From contig NZ_CP062804.1 in the NCBI RefSeq assembly GCF_008801925.2, positions 1,798,001 through 1,862,000 of the forward strand: DNA of 64,000 bases, given 5' to 3'. Shown piece after piece: positions 25,348-33,499 of the stretch (the first letter of the stretch is position 1; each line of letters opens with the position of its first letter). A program made the translations under genes and the position numbers. Origin of the DNA: Cupriavidus basilensis. Lineage in GTDB: Bacteria; Pseudomonadota; Gammaproteobacteria; Burkholderiales; Burkholderiaceae. The notes under the pieces were generated by a model. That model did not search any database. It worked only from the letters and a program-made list of their open reading frames with translations, and had not been told where the DNA came from.

Positions 25348-26199
25348 ATGCTCGAGCTTCTCTCCGAACACGGCTGCTTCGGCGGCGTGCAGCGCTTCTA
25401 TCTCCATGCGTCGGCCACCATCGGCCTGCCGATGCGGTTCTCGGTGTTCCTGCCCGCACAGGCGCTGGTCCAGCCCGAACAGCGCCTGCCCGCGCTGTTC
25501 TACCTGGCCGGCCTGACCTGTACCGAGGAGACCTTCATGATCAAGGCCGGGGCCCAGCGCTATGCCGCCGAGCACGGCCTGATCCTGGTGGCGCCGGATA
25601 CCAGCCCGCGCGACACCGGTATTGCCGGCGAGGCCGAGTCGTGGGATTTCGGCGTGGGGGCGGGCTTCTACCTGGACGCCACGCAGGCGCCGTGGAGCCA
25701 GTACTGGCGCATGGAGAGCTACGTGACGCAGGAGCTGTTCGACCTGGTCACCACCGTGCTGCCGGCCGATGCGCAGCGCGTTGGCATCTTCGGCCACTCG
25801 ATGGGCGGGCACGGCGCGCTGGTGCTGGCGCAGCGTCACCCCGGGCGCTTCCGCTCGGTGTCGGCGTTTGCGCCAATCGCCGCGCCCACGCGTTGCCCCT
25901 GGGGCGAGAAAGCGTTCAGCCGCTACCTGGGCGAGGATCGCGCCAGCTGGGCACAGTACGATGCCTCGGCGCTGATGGCGCGCCAGGCAAAGGCGCCCTT
26001 CCCCCGCGGCATCCTGGTCGACCAGGGCCTGGCCGACAAATTCCTCGCGGAGCAGTTGTATCCGGAGGTCTTCGAAGCGGCGTGCGCCGCCATCGGGCAG
26101 CCGCTGCTGCTGCGCCGGCACGAGGGCTACGACCACGGCTACTACTTCATCTCCACCTTGATGGAAAACCATATACGGCATCACACGGCACAGCTCTGA
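25348..26199 (+). CDS. fghA: S-formylglutathione hydrolase
   Basis: The 283-residue alpha/beta-hydrolase (esterase D family) has the nucleophile motif GHSMGGHG (Ser at about residue 151), the LAGLTCTEETFMIKAG oxyanion segment, the acid in DQGLADKF and the His in HEGYDHGYYFI. It hydrolyses S-formylglutathione to formate and glutathione, the second step after FrmA. It lies 8 bp downstream of frmA in the same operon. Confidence 0.96.
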   Translation: MLELLSEHGCFGGVQRFYLHASATIGLPMRFSVFLPAQALVQPEQRLPALFYLAGLTCTEETFMIKAGAQRYAAEHGLILVAPDTSPRDTGIAGEAESWDFGVGAGFYLDATQAPWSQYWRMESYVTQELFDLVTTVLPADAQRVGIFGHSMGGHGALVLAQRHPGRFRSVSAFAPIAAPTRCPWGEKAFSRYLGEDRASWAQYDASALMARQAKAPFPRGILVDQGLADKFLAEQLYPEVFEAACAAIGQPLLLRRHEGYDHGYYFISTLMENHIRHHTAQL

Positions 26200-26421
26200 A
26201 CCGCGCCGCCGGCGGGGGCGCGGCAAGCTGCCGCTCCCCTGCACGCACGAACCATGTGGACATTGATCCGCGGCGCCGATGGCAACGTACTGCCCCATCA
26301 CGACAATGTCGGGATCGAGACGCGTGCGCAGCAGCGTTGGAGCATTGCCCTGCGTTCCTGCAAAAAAACAAAAATCCAACCGCAGCCGCTTGTCTGGGCC
26401 TGGCCTGGAGGCACCCATACC

Positions 26422-26541
26422 ATGAGCAACCTGTCCGCCATCGAACTCAAGGCCTTCGTGCCCGCCCGCGATGAGATGCGGGATTTCGTGCTGCTGGACC
26501 CATCCGGGGTGCTGTGGCGTATCGGGCAGAACCTGGCGTAG
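26422..26541 (+). pseudogene. internally deleted VOC/glyoxalase-family gene
   Basis: The reading frame has 39 codons. Its first part, MSNLSAIELKAFVPARD, is a typical start of a VOC (glyoxalase/bleomycin-resistance) protein of about 125 residues. The remainder, MRDFVLLDPSGVLWRIGQNLA, is the typical end of the same family. The central part (about 85 codons, with the metal ligands) is missing, so no active enzyme can be made. The junction lies at about 26472 and the frame is preserved. Confidence 0.8.
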
Positions 26542-26694
26542 AGCCGCCTCGCTTTGGGCAGGCGGCGCCGCTTGGTAATACGTTGAAACAAGCCGGTGGC
26601 CGCTGAAACGGAATCCGCCGGGCGCCGCGTTGCCCGCCGGCACACCATGCTGATAGCATCCTCCGGGATCGCGACAACCCCGAGGGACAACACG

Positions 26695-27057
26695 ATGCTC
26701 CGCAACGCCAGCACGTTCCGCCTGATTCCCGTGGCAGCTACGTTACTGCTCTCCTGCGCCGCCTTTGCGCAAGGCTCGCCGGCCGGCGGCGACGAAGCCA
26801 TGAACGCGATCCAGAGCAACTTCGCGCGCATGACGCCTTCGCCACGCACGGTGGACAGCATCAACCAGGAGTTGCGGCAGAACCACGCCGCGCCGGTCGG
26901 GACCAGCGGGCGTGGCGGCGGCCGCGGCCGGGGTCGCCAGCGCTCGCAAGACAGCACGCAGAACGGCACCAGCGCCGATACCCCGGCGAGCCAGGACCCG
27001 GGCCTTCACGCCAATGCGCCCTCCGTGGCCGCATCGCCTGCCACAGGCAACCCGTGA
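26695..27057 (+). CDS. small exported RG-rich protein
   Basis: The 120-residue protein has a signal peptide (LRNASTFRLIPVAATLLLSCAAFAQG), a short helix-forming stretch (DEAMNAIQSNFARMTPSPRTVDSINQELR), an Arg/Gly block GRGGGRGRGRQR and a Ser/Thr/Pro-rich tail. The RG block could bind nucleic acid or other polyanions (inference). No family is recognised. The ATG at 26695 was chosen by the signal peptide. Confidence 0.6.
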   Translation: MLRNASTFRLIPVAATLLLSCAAFAQGSPAGGDEAMNAIQSNFARMTPSPRTVDSINQELRQNHAAPVGTSGRGGGRGRGRQRSQDSTQNGTSADTPASQDPGLHANAPSVAASPATGNP

Positions 27058-27065
27058 GCGCCACG

Positions 27066-28064
27066 CTATGGCTGCACGGCGCCAAACCGCTCGCGGTACT
27101 CGCGCGGCGTGATACCTAGCTGGCGCAGGAACGCGCGCCGCAGCCCTTCATCCGACCCAAAGCCCGTGCGTGCCGCAATGGCCTTGAGCGGCAGTTCACC
27201 CTGCTCCAGCAGCCGCCGCGCGCCTTCGATGCGCGCCGACTCGATGAACGCCATCGGGCTGGCGCCCGTCTCCCGCGCAAATACGCGCCGGAAATTGCGC
27301 TCGCTCATCGCCACCCGCCCTGCCATTTCCTCCAGTGTGAAATCGTGCGCCAGGTCGGACAGGATCCAGTCCTGCACGCCGCGAATGCCGGCATGGCTGG
27401 TCGCCTGGCTGGCCAGGTGCAGGCTGTACTGCGATTGCCCGCCCGGGCGCTTGAGGTAGACCACCAGCTCGCGCGCCAGGTATAGGGCCAGGTCCCGGCC
27501 AAGATCCTCTTCCACCACGGCCAGCGCCAGGTCGATGCCGGCAGTCACCCCCGCGGACGTCCACAGGTTGCCCTGGCGGATGAAAATGGCATCCGCATCC
27601 ACCTCCACGGCCGGAAAGCGCTGGCGCAGCAGCGTGGCCACGCTCCAGTGCGTGGTGGCGCGCCGCCCGTCCAGCACGCCCGCCGCCGCCAGGAAGAAGG
27701 TGCCCGAACACAGCGCAATCAATCGTCCGATGCGTGGCGCCACGGCGCGTGCCCACGGCACGATGCCCTCGGCGTCTCCCATCGCCCGCTCGATGTCGCG
27801 CGCACCGACGATCACTGCGATATCCGGCAGCAGCACGGGATCGAGCCGCGCCGTGGCCTCCAGCGTCATCAACGTGTCCGAGCGCACCGGGCCGGCCTCC
27901 AGCGCCACCACCCGCGTGGCATAGGCCGGTGGCTGCCCGAGCTGGGCCAGCCGCACATTGGCGTAGTCGAACACCGTCATCGGGCCGATCGCCTCCATGG
28001 CCTTGAAGCCGGGGTACACCACGATATCCACCCGCCTTGGGGCGGCGACTGCCTGCGCTTGCAT
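27066..28064 (-). CDS. GlxA-type regulator: DJ-1/PfpI domain with AraC DNA-binding domain
   Basis: The 332-residue protein has a DJ-1/PfpI (class I amidotransferase-like) N-terminal domain (about 12-180; VDIVVYPGFKAMEAIGPMTVFDYAN, RLIALCSGTFFLAAAGVLDGRRATTHW) and two AraC helix-turn-helices (about 235-330; FTLEEMAGRVAMSERNFRRVFARETGASPMAF, TGFGSDEGLRRAFLRQLGITPREYRERFG). Such regulators usually activate nearby catabolic genes. It is divergent, with a 209-bp gap, from the transporter cluster beginning at 28274 and is its likely regulator. The ATG at 28064 was chosen; a TTG at 28130 would add 22 residues. Confidence 0.88.
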   Translation of the reverse strand: MQAQAVAAPRRVDIVVYPGFKAMEAIGPMTVFDYANVRLAQLGQPPAYATRVVALEAGPVRSDTLMTLEATARLDPVLLPDIAVIVGARDIERAMGDAEGIVPWARAVAPRIGRLIALCSGTFFLAAAGVLDGRRATTHWSVATLLRQRFPAVEVDADAIFIRQGNLWTSAGVTAGIDLALAVVEEDLGRDLALYLARELVVYLKRPGGQSQYSLHLASQATSHAGIRGVQDWILSDLAHDFTLEEMAGRVAMSERNFRRVFARETGASPMAFIESARIEGARRLLEQGELPLKAIAARTGFGSDEGLRRAFLRQLGITPREYRERFGAVQP

Positions 28065-28273
28065 CGATCTGACCGGAGCGGAAAGCGGCGATCTTAACCC
28101 AGCGGGCCATCGGCTACCGCCTCGGTACAAGCATATGCAGCGGCCGCATTAGTCGCTGGGCGTGCAAGCTTGTGCCAACAAATTCGTTCTATTGCAGTGA
28201 ACCTGTTCTTAGCATGGTGCATATCGTCCACATCCCACCACATCGGGCATACCGCCGCCTAACGAGGAGTGTC

Positions 28274-29338
28274 ATGCATCAAGAGCCAGAGCAACCGTTG
28301 GCCGACCACGGTCCCGCGTCCGCGGACCATCCGCGCAGCACCGCCACCCTGAGCCGCCGCGGCTGGCTGCAGGCAGCCGGCACGCTGGCCGTGGCCAGCG
28401 GCATCGCGCCCTTTGTCTGGACGTCCCGGGCCAGCGCGGCGGGGCAGCTCAAGCCGATCAAGCTGGCCTGGAACGCCAGCGGCGTGTGCCTGGCGCCGGT
28501 CGCCGCGGCGGTGAAGGAAGGCATCTTCCGCAACCATGGGCTGGAGGTGGAACTGATCAACTTTGGCGGCTCCACCGACCAGTTGCTGGAAGCCATCGCG
28601 ACCAAGAAGGCGGATGCGGGCGTAGGCATGGCGCTGCGCTGGCTCAAGCCGCTGGAACAGGGTTTTGACGTGAAGCTGACCGCCGCCACCCACGGCGGCT
28701 GCATGCGGCTGCTCACCCTGCGCAATTCCGGCGTGACCGACCTGAAGAGCCTCAAGGGCAAGACGGTAGCGGTCAGCGACATGGCCAGCCCGGCCAAGAA
28801 TTTCTTCTCCATCCTGCTGGCCAAGCGCGGCATCGACCCGGTGCGCGACGTGCAGTGGCGCCAATACCCGGCGGACCTGCTCGGCATCGCGCTGGAAAAG
28901 GGCGAGGCCCAGGCCGCCGCCGATGGCGATCCGCGCACCTACCTGCTGCGCAAGGAACGCAGCCTGGTCGAGGTGGCCACCAACCTGTCGGATGAATACG
29001 CCAACCGCTCCTGCTGCGTGCTGGGGATTCGCGGCAGCCTGCTGCGCGAGGACAAGCCGGCCGCCGCCGCGCTCACCCATGCCGTGCTACAGGCGCAGGA
29101 CTGGACGGTCGCCCACCCGGAAGAGACTGCCCGGCATTTTGCCGAGTTCGCCAAGGTGCCGCAGGCCGATGTGGTGGCCATGCTCAAGAGCCACACCCAC
29201 GGCCACCATCCGGTCGGCGCGGACCTGAAGAAGGAACTGGCGCAATACACGGACGAGCTCAAGCTGGTGTCGGTCATCCGGCCGGGCACCGACTCCAACA
29301 AATTTGCGGAGCGCATCTATGCCAACGTTCTCGGCTGA
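28274..29338 (+). CDS. Tat-exported SsuA/TauA-type periplasmic binding protein
   Basis: The 354-residue protein has a twin-arginine signal (LSRRGWLQAAGTLAVASGIAP) and a type-II binding fold of the sulfonate/nitrate/thiamine-precursor class: LAWNASGVCLAPVAAAVKEGIFRNHGLEVELINFGGSTDQLLEAIATKKADAG. These proteins bind small anions such as sulfonates or aromatic acids; the ligand is not predictable. Start follows GAGGAGTGTC. It overlaps the permease gene by 20 bp. Confidence 0.9.
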   Translation: MHQEPEQPLADHGPASADHPRSTATLSRRGWLQAAGTLAVASGIAPFVWTSRASAAGQLKPIKLAWNASGVCLAPVAAAVKEGIFRNHGLEVELINFGGSTDQLLEAIATKKADAGVGMALRWLKPLEQGFDVKLTAATHGGCMRLLTLRNSGVTDLKSLKGKTVAVSDMASPAKNFFSILLAKRGIDPVRDVQWRQYPADLLGIALEKGEAQAAADGDPRTYLLRKERSLVEVATNLSDEYANRSCCVLGIRGSLLREDKPAAAALTHAVLQAQDWTVAHPEETARHFAEFAKVPQADVVAMLKSHTHGHHPVGADLKKELAQYTDELKLVSVIRPGTDSNKFAERIYANVLG

Positions 29339-30353
29339 AGGACAACACGGCGCGCATGGCCTGCAGGATGCGCACGATGACTTCCTGGCCGTGCCCGCGC
29401 CCGCCGTGCCGCGCGTCTGGCTAGGTGGCGCGCTGGCCGCGGCGGCCTGGCTGAGCGTGGCGGCCATCGTCAAGTTCTGGCCGGAGCCGGAGGACTGGCC
29501 GCTAACCCATGAGACCGCCTCGCTGTTCACGGGCATTGCCGTGGTGTTGCTGGTGCTGGCCTTCGTGCAGCACCGGCTGGGCGGCGTTGGCGCCTCGTTG
29601 CGCCGCGCGGGGCCATGGCTGCTGGTGCTGGCGGTGCTGACCTTGATCTGGGAAGTGGTGACCGCCAAGCTCGGGCTGCTGCCGCGCCCCTTCTTCGCGC
29701 CACCCCAGGCGCTTGTCGAAGTCTTTGTCGAGGACTATGCGCGGCTGGCAGAAGCCGTGGCGCATTCGTTGCGCCTGCTGGCCACCGGCTACCTGCTGGG
29801 TGCGCTGGCGGGCTTCCTGACCGGCGTGTCCATCGGCTGGTCGACCCGCGCGGGCTACTGGGTCCATCCGGTGCTGCGCTTGCTGGGCCCGCTGCCGGCC
29901 ACGGCCTGGCTGCCGATCGTATTCTTCGCCTTTCCCAGCAGCGCCAGCGCCGCGACCTTCCTGGTGGCGCTGGCCACGTGGTTCCCGGTCACGGTGCTGA
30001 CCTGGTCGGGCGTGGCAGCGGTCGACCCGGCGTACTACGACGTGGCGCGCACGCTCGGCGCCAAGGAGCGCTTCCTGGTGCTCAAGGTGGCCGTGCCCGC
30101 GGCGCTGCCCAGCGTGTTCGTTGGCTTGTTCATGGGCCTTGGCGCGTCGTTCTCCGTGCTGGTGGTGGCCGAGATGCTGGGCGTCAAGTCCGGGCTGGGC
30201 TGGTATCTGCAATGGGCCCAGGGCTGGGCCGCCTACGCCAGCATGTACGGCGCGCTGCTGGTCATGGCGATCATCTTCTCGGGGCTCATCACGCTGCTGT
30301 TCCGCTCGCGGGATCGCCTGCTGGCATGGCAAAAAGGAGTGGTCAAATGGTAA
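29319..30353 (+). CDS. SsuC/TauC-type ABC permease with extra N-terminal helices
   Basis: The 344-residue permease has the ABC coupling motif region VDPAYYDVARTLGAKERFLVLKVAVPAALPSVFVGLFMGLG. Typical SsuC proteins are about 260 residues; the extra N-terminal region carries about two more hydrophobic helices (about residues 36-56 and 70-90). The ATG at 29319 follows CGGAG inside the end of the binding-protein gene. The stop overlaps the ATPase start by 7 bp. Confidence 0.9.
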   Translation: MPTFSAEGQHGAHGLQDAHDDFLAVPAPAVPRVWLGGALAAAAWLSVAAIVKFWPEPEDWPLTHETASLFTGIAVVLLVLAFVQHRLGGVGASLRRAGPWLLVLAVLTLIWEVVTAKLGLLPRPFFAPPQALVEVFVEDYARLAEAVAHSLRLLATGYLLGALAGFLTGVSIGWSTRAGYWVHPVLRLLGPLPATAWLPIVFFAFPSSASAATFLVALATWFPVTVLTWSGVAAVDPAYYDVARTLGAKERFLVLKVAVPAALPSVFVGLFMGLGASFSVLVVAEMLGVKSGLGWYLQWAQGWAAYASMYGALLVMAIIFSGLITLLFRSRDRLLAWQKGVVKW

Positions 30354-31177
30354 GCGCCGTGCTCGACAAGCCCGCCCCGGCCCAACCTGCGCAAGCTGCT
30401 GCCGGCAGGGACAGCGCCAGCAACGGCGTGCGCCTGACGATCGACCAGGTGAGCCACCATTTCACCCTGCGCGACCAGGTGTTGCCGGTGCTCAGCCGCG
30501 TCAGCCTGACGGCCGAGCCGGGCGAATTCGTGGCCCTGCTCGGTCCCAGCGGCTGCGGCAAGTCCACCCTGCTGCGGCTCGTTGCCGGGCTGGAGCCGCC
30601 GCGGCGAGGCACGCTGGCAGTCGATGGCGTGCCGATCGGCGGGCCGGACCCGAGCCGGGTGGTGGTATTCCAGGACCCGACGCTGTACCCGTGGCGCACC
30701 GTCTGGGACAACGCCGCGCTGGGCCTGGAGGCGCGCGGCTTGCTCGGCAGCCAGCGCGAGCGCGTGGACGATGCGCTGGCGCGCGTCGGCCTGACCGAGT
30801 TCGCGCGGGCCTATCCGCGCCAGCTGTCCGGCGGCATGGCGCAACGCGCCGCGCTGGCGCGCGCGCTGGTCAACGAGCCGCGCTTGCTGATCCTCGACGA
30901 ACCGCTGGGCAAGCTCGATTCCCTCACGCGCCTGAGCATGCAAGGCGAACTGGTTTCGCTATGGCAGCGCTCGCGCTTTACCGCGCTGCTGGTCACCCAC
31001 GACGTGGAAGAAGCACTGCTGCTGGCAACCCGCGTGATCGTGTTCAGCGAACGCCCCGCGCGCATCACCGCGGAGATCAAGATCGATCGCGACTACCCGC
31101 GCCACCGCGACGATCCCGAGCTGATCCGGCTGCGCCGCGAGATCCTGGGCCTGCTGGGACTGGGCCAGGGATGGTAA
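30347..31177 (+). CDS. SsuB/TauB-type ABC ATPase
   Basis: The 276-residue ATPase has Walker A GPSGCGKST, the Q-loop in VVVFQDPTLYPWRTVWDNAALGLE, signature LSGGMAQRAALARAL, Walker B LLILDEPLGKLDS and switch His in LVTHDVEEAL. This pattern is typical of the nitrate/sulfonate/taurine class. The ATG at 30347 follows AAAGGAGTGG and overlaps the permease stop, so translation is coupled. Confidence 0.93.
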   Translation: MVSAVLDKPAPAQPAQAAAGRDSASNGVRLTIDQVSHHFTLRDQVLPVLSRVSLTAEPGEFVALLGPSGCGKSTLLRLVAGLEPPRRGTLAVDGVPIGGPDPSRVVVFQDPTLYPWRTVWDNAALGLEARGLLGSQRERVDDALARVGLTEFARAYPRQLSGGMAQRAALARALVNEPRLLILDEPLGKLDSLTRLSMQGELVSLWQRSRFTALLVTHDVEEALLLATRVIVFSERPARITAEIKIDRDYPRHRDDPELIRLRREILGLLGLGQGW

Positions 31178-31180
31178 GCC

Positions 31181-32125
31181 ATGCCCGATGAACTCTGGCA
31201 TCTGAACGGCACCGGGTGGCTGGGCCCGCATGCGGTGCAAGAGCGCGATCCAGCGCGCGCCCTGCCCCGCATCCCGCCGGCAGCGCTGCGTGCCGCGCGC
31301 CGCGCGGCAGGCGCCATGGCACTGGCCGCCGGTGCCATGGCAATGCCACTTTGGCTGTTCACGGGTGCACCCTGGCAAGCACAACCGGCCGAGCCCGGCC
31401 CGCTGCTCCTGCAAGCCAGGGCGCGCGGCGAGCTGGTGGTGGGCGTGCACGCCTATCCGCGCCCCACGCCACCGGGCCGGCCCCTGATCGCGGAGCCCGA
31501 CCCGGGCGAGGCCGCACTGGCCGCCGAGCTCGGCCGTGCGCTGGGCGTACCGGTGCGGCTGCGTCATCTGCCCGTTGCGAGCTTCGGCAACAGCGCCAAC
31601 ACGGATATCGACCTTGCCTTCGGCGCGCCGCAAGACACCGCACGTCCGCGCGCGGCTGCCGTGCCGGCACCGGCCACGCCGCGCGGCACCTTGCTGACGC
31701 TGCGCTACACGCCGGTCAGCCGGCTCGATGCACTCAACGGCAAGACGGCCTGCGTGAGCGCGGGCAGCCCTTTTCAACCCGCGCTGGCGCGCGCCGGCGC
31801 CGTGCTGCGCAGCTATCCCTCTGCGCTGCAGGCGCTGCTGGCATTCCGCCGCGGCGAGTGCGCGGCGGTGGCGGAAGACGCCACGCTGGTCGCCCGGGTG
31901 ATGCGCTTGCCCGAATGGCGCTTCTTTGCCGCGGCGCCGCTGGTGCTCGACGGCGAGGGCGCGGCGCTGGCGCTGCGCCAGCCGGATGCGCAATCCGCCC
32001 GCTACCTGGCGCAATGGCTGGCGCGCTGGCAGCGCGACGGACGCCTTGCGCGGCTGCGCGATGCGGCCGCCGGCGACGCCGCTTTCAACATGATGCTGGT
32101 GGAAAGCGGGCTGATTTGCCACTAA
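31181..32125 (+). CDS. second solute-binding protein, SBP_bac_3-like, membrane-anchored
   Basis: The 314-residue protein has a 40-residue cytoplasmic lead, one hydrophobic helix (AAGAMALAAGAMAMPLWLF) and a periplasmic domain resembling family-3 amino-acid-type binding proteins (ARARGELVVGVHAYPRP at its start; LDALNGKTACVSAGSPFQPALARAGAVLRSYPSALQALLAFRRGECAAVAEDATLV). It starts 3 bp after the ATPase. A second, anchored binding protein inside an SsuABC-like operon is unusual; it may widen specificity or act as a sensor (inference). Confidence 0.8.
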   Translation: MPDELWHLNGTGWLGPHAVQERDPARALPRIPPAALRAARRAAGAMALAAGAMAMPLWLFTGAPWQAQPAEPGPLLLQARARGELVVGVHAYPRPTPPGRPLIAEPDPGEAALAAELGRALGVPVRLRHLPVASFGNSANTDIDLAFGAPQDTARPRAAAVPAPATPRGTLLTLRYTPVSRLDALNGKTACVSAGSPFQPALARAGAVLRSYPSALQALLAFRRGECAAVAEDATLVARVMRLPEWRFFAAAPLVLDGEGAALALRQPDAQSARYLAQWLARWQRDGRLARLRDAAAGDAAFNMMLVESGLICH

Positions 32126-32181
32126 GCCCCCGCGACGCAACACCAAAGACAAAACGGCACAAGCACACGACAGGAGCAACC

Positions 32182-33492
32182 ATGAGCTTGCAGTCCACCG
32201 GCACCACCAGCCGGCAGCGGATTACCCAGTGGCATCGCGACAACGGCTTTGCCTCAGCCGAGCCTGCGGAGCCCGCCCCGCCACCGCCCGACGCGGCCCG
32301 CGCGCTTGCCTCCGACGAAGCGCTGCGTGCCTTGTCCGAACGCTTTGCGGCGCGCGCCGCCGCCCATGACCGCGATGGCAGCTTCGCCTTCGAGAACATC
32401 GCCGAGCTCCACCAGCTTGGCCTGCTCGCCCTGACCGTGCCGCGCGCGCTTGGCGGTGCCGGGGCGGGACTCGCCGACGCCCGCCGCGTCGTCCATCACG
32501 TTGCCGCCGGAGATCCGTCTACCGCGCTGGTGCTGGTGATGCAGATCCTTGGCCACCGCAACCTGGCGCAAGACACGCAATGGCCGGCGCCCGTGCGCGA
32601 GCAGGTGCAGCGCAGCGCGGTGGCGCAAGGCGCGCTGATCAACTCGCTGCGGGTGGAGCCCGAGCTGGGGTCTCCCGCGCGCGGCGGCCTGCCGGCCACG
32701 GTGGCGCGCCGGCATGGCGATGGCTGGCTCTTGTCCGGCCACAAGATCTACTCCACCGGCATCCCGGCCCTGAGCTGGCTGGCCGTGTGGGGGCGCACCG
32801 ATGAGCCGGCCCCGCGCACCGGCGTGTTCCTGGTGCCGCGCGATGCGCCCGGCATCAGCGTGGTGCCCACCTGGGACCACCTTGGCATGCGCGCCACCGG
32901 CAGCCACGACGTGGTCTTCGACAACACGCCGCTGCCCGCCGCCTACGCGGTCGACCTGCGCCTGCCCGCCGCCTGGGGCGAGCGCTACGACCCGGCCTGG
33001 GCCGTGTGGACATCGACCCTGCTCGGCACGCTCTATGACGCCGTGGCGCGCAGCGCCCGCGACTGGTTCGTGGGATGGCTCAACCTGCGCGCCCCCGGCA
33101 GCCTGGGCGCGCCGCTGGCCACCTTGCCGCGCTTCCAGGAAGCGGTGGGCCGCATCGACGCCTGGCTGCTGGCCAACCGCGTCCTGCTGGAGCGCTTCAG
33201 CGCGGACGCCGATGCCGGCGCGCCAGCCAGCGCCAGCGACAGCAACCTGCTCAAGCTCACCGTGACCGACAACGCCATCGCCGCCGTCGAGCTCGCGCTC
33301 AGGCACGCCGGCAACCCCGCCCTGTCGCGCGGCAACCCGCTTGAGCGCCACTACCGCAACGTGCTCTGCAGCCGCATCCACACGCCGCAGAACGACGCGA
33401 TCCTGACCGGCGCGGGCGCGCAGGCCCTGCGCGCGGCGGCCGACGTCGCAACCCATGCCGCGGCAGCCACGCCGCCCGGCACCCAAGCCTGA
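32182..33492 (+). CDS. acyl-CoA dehydrogenase-like flavoenzyme (SfnB/DszC-type)
   Basis: The 436-residue protein has the acyl-CoA dehydrogenase fold (ELHQLGLLALTVPRALGGAGAGLADARRVVHHVAAGDPSTALVLVMQ near the N-terminus; GDGWLLSGHKIYSTGIPALSWLAVWGRTD in the beta domain; HTPQNDAILTGAGAQALRAAAD at the end). Members with this domain set, next to sulfonate-type transporters, include SfnB and DszC-like FMNH2-dependent monooxygenases for organosulfur compounds. The usual dehydrogenase catalytic Glu could not be assigned. Start follows CAGGAG. Confidence 0.8.
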   Translation: MSLQSTGTTSRQRITQWHRDNGFASAEPAEPAPPPPDAARALASDEALRALSERFAARAAAHDRDGSFAFENIAELHQLGLLALTVPRALGGAGAGLADARRVVHHVAAGDPSTALVLVMQILGHRNLAQDTQWPAPVREQVQRSAVAQGALINSLRVEPELGSPARGGLPATVARRHGDGWLLSGHKIYSTGIPALSWLAVWGRTDEPAPRTGVFLVPRDAPGISVVPTWDHLGMRATGSHDVVFDNTPLPAAYAVDLRLPAAWGERYDPAWAVWTSTLLGTLYDAVARSARDWFVGWLNLRAPGSLGAPLATLPRFQEAVGRIDAWLLANRVLLERFSADADAGAPASASDSNLLKLTVTDNAIAAVELALRHAGNPALSRGNPLERHYRNVLCSRIHTPQNDAILTGAGAQALRAAADVATHAAAATPPGTQA

Positions 33493-33499
33493 GGCCATC

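Noticed and set aside
26200..26260. CCGCGCC/GGGCGCGG hairpin after fghA as a terminator
   Set aside because: The match is imperfect at the base and no T tract follows.
31216..32181. Open frame joined to the flavoenzyme gene
   Set aside because: It is a frame-shifted shadow of the second binding protein; the ATG at 32182 has CAGGAG and begins the conserved protein.
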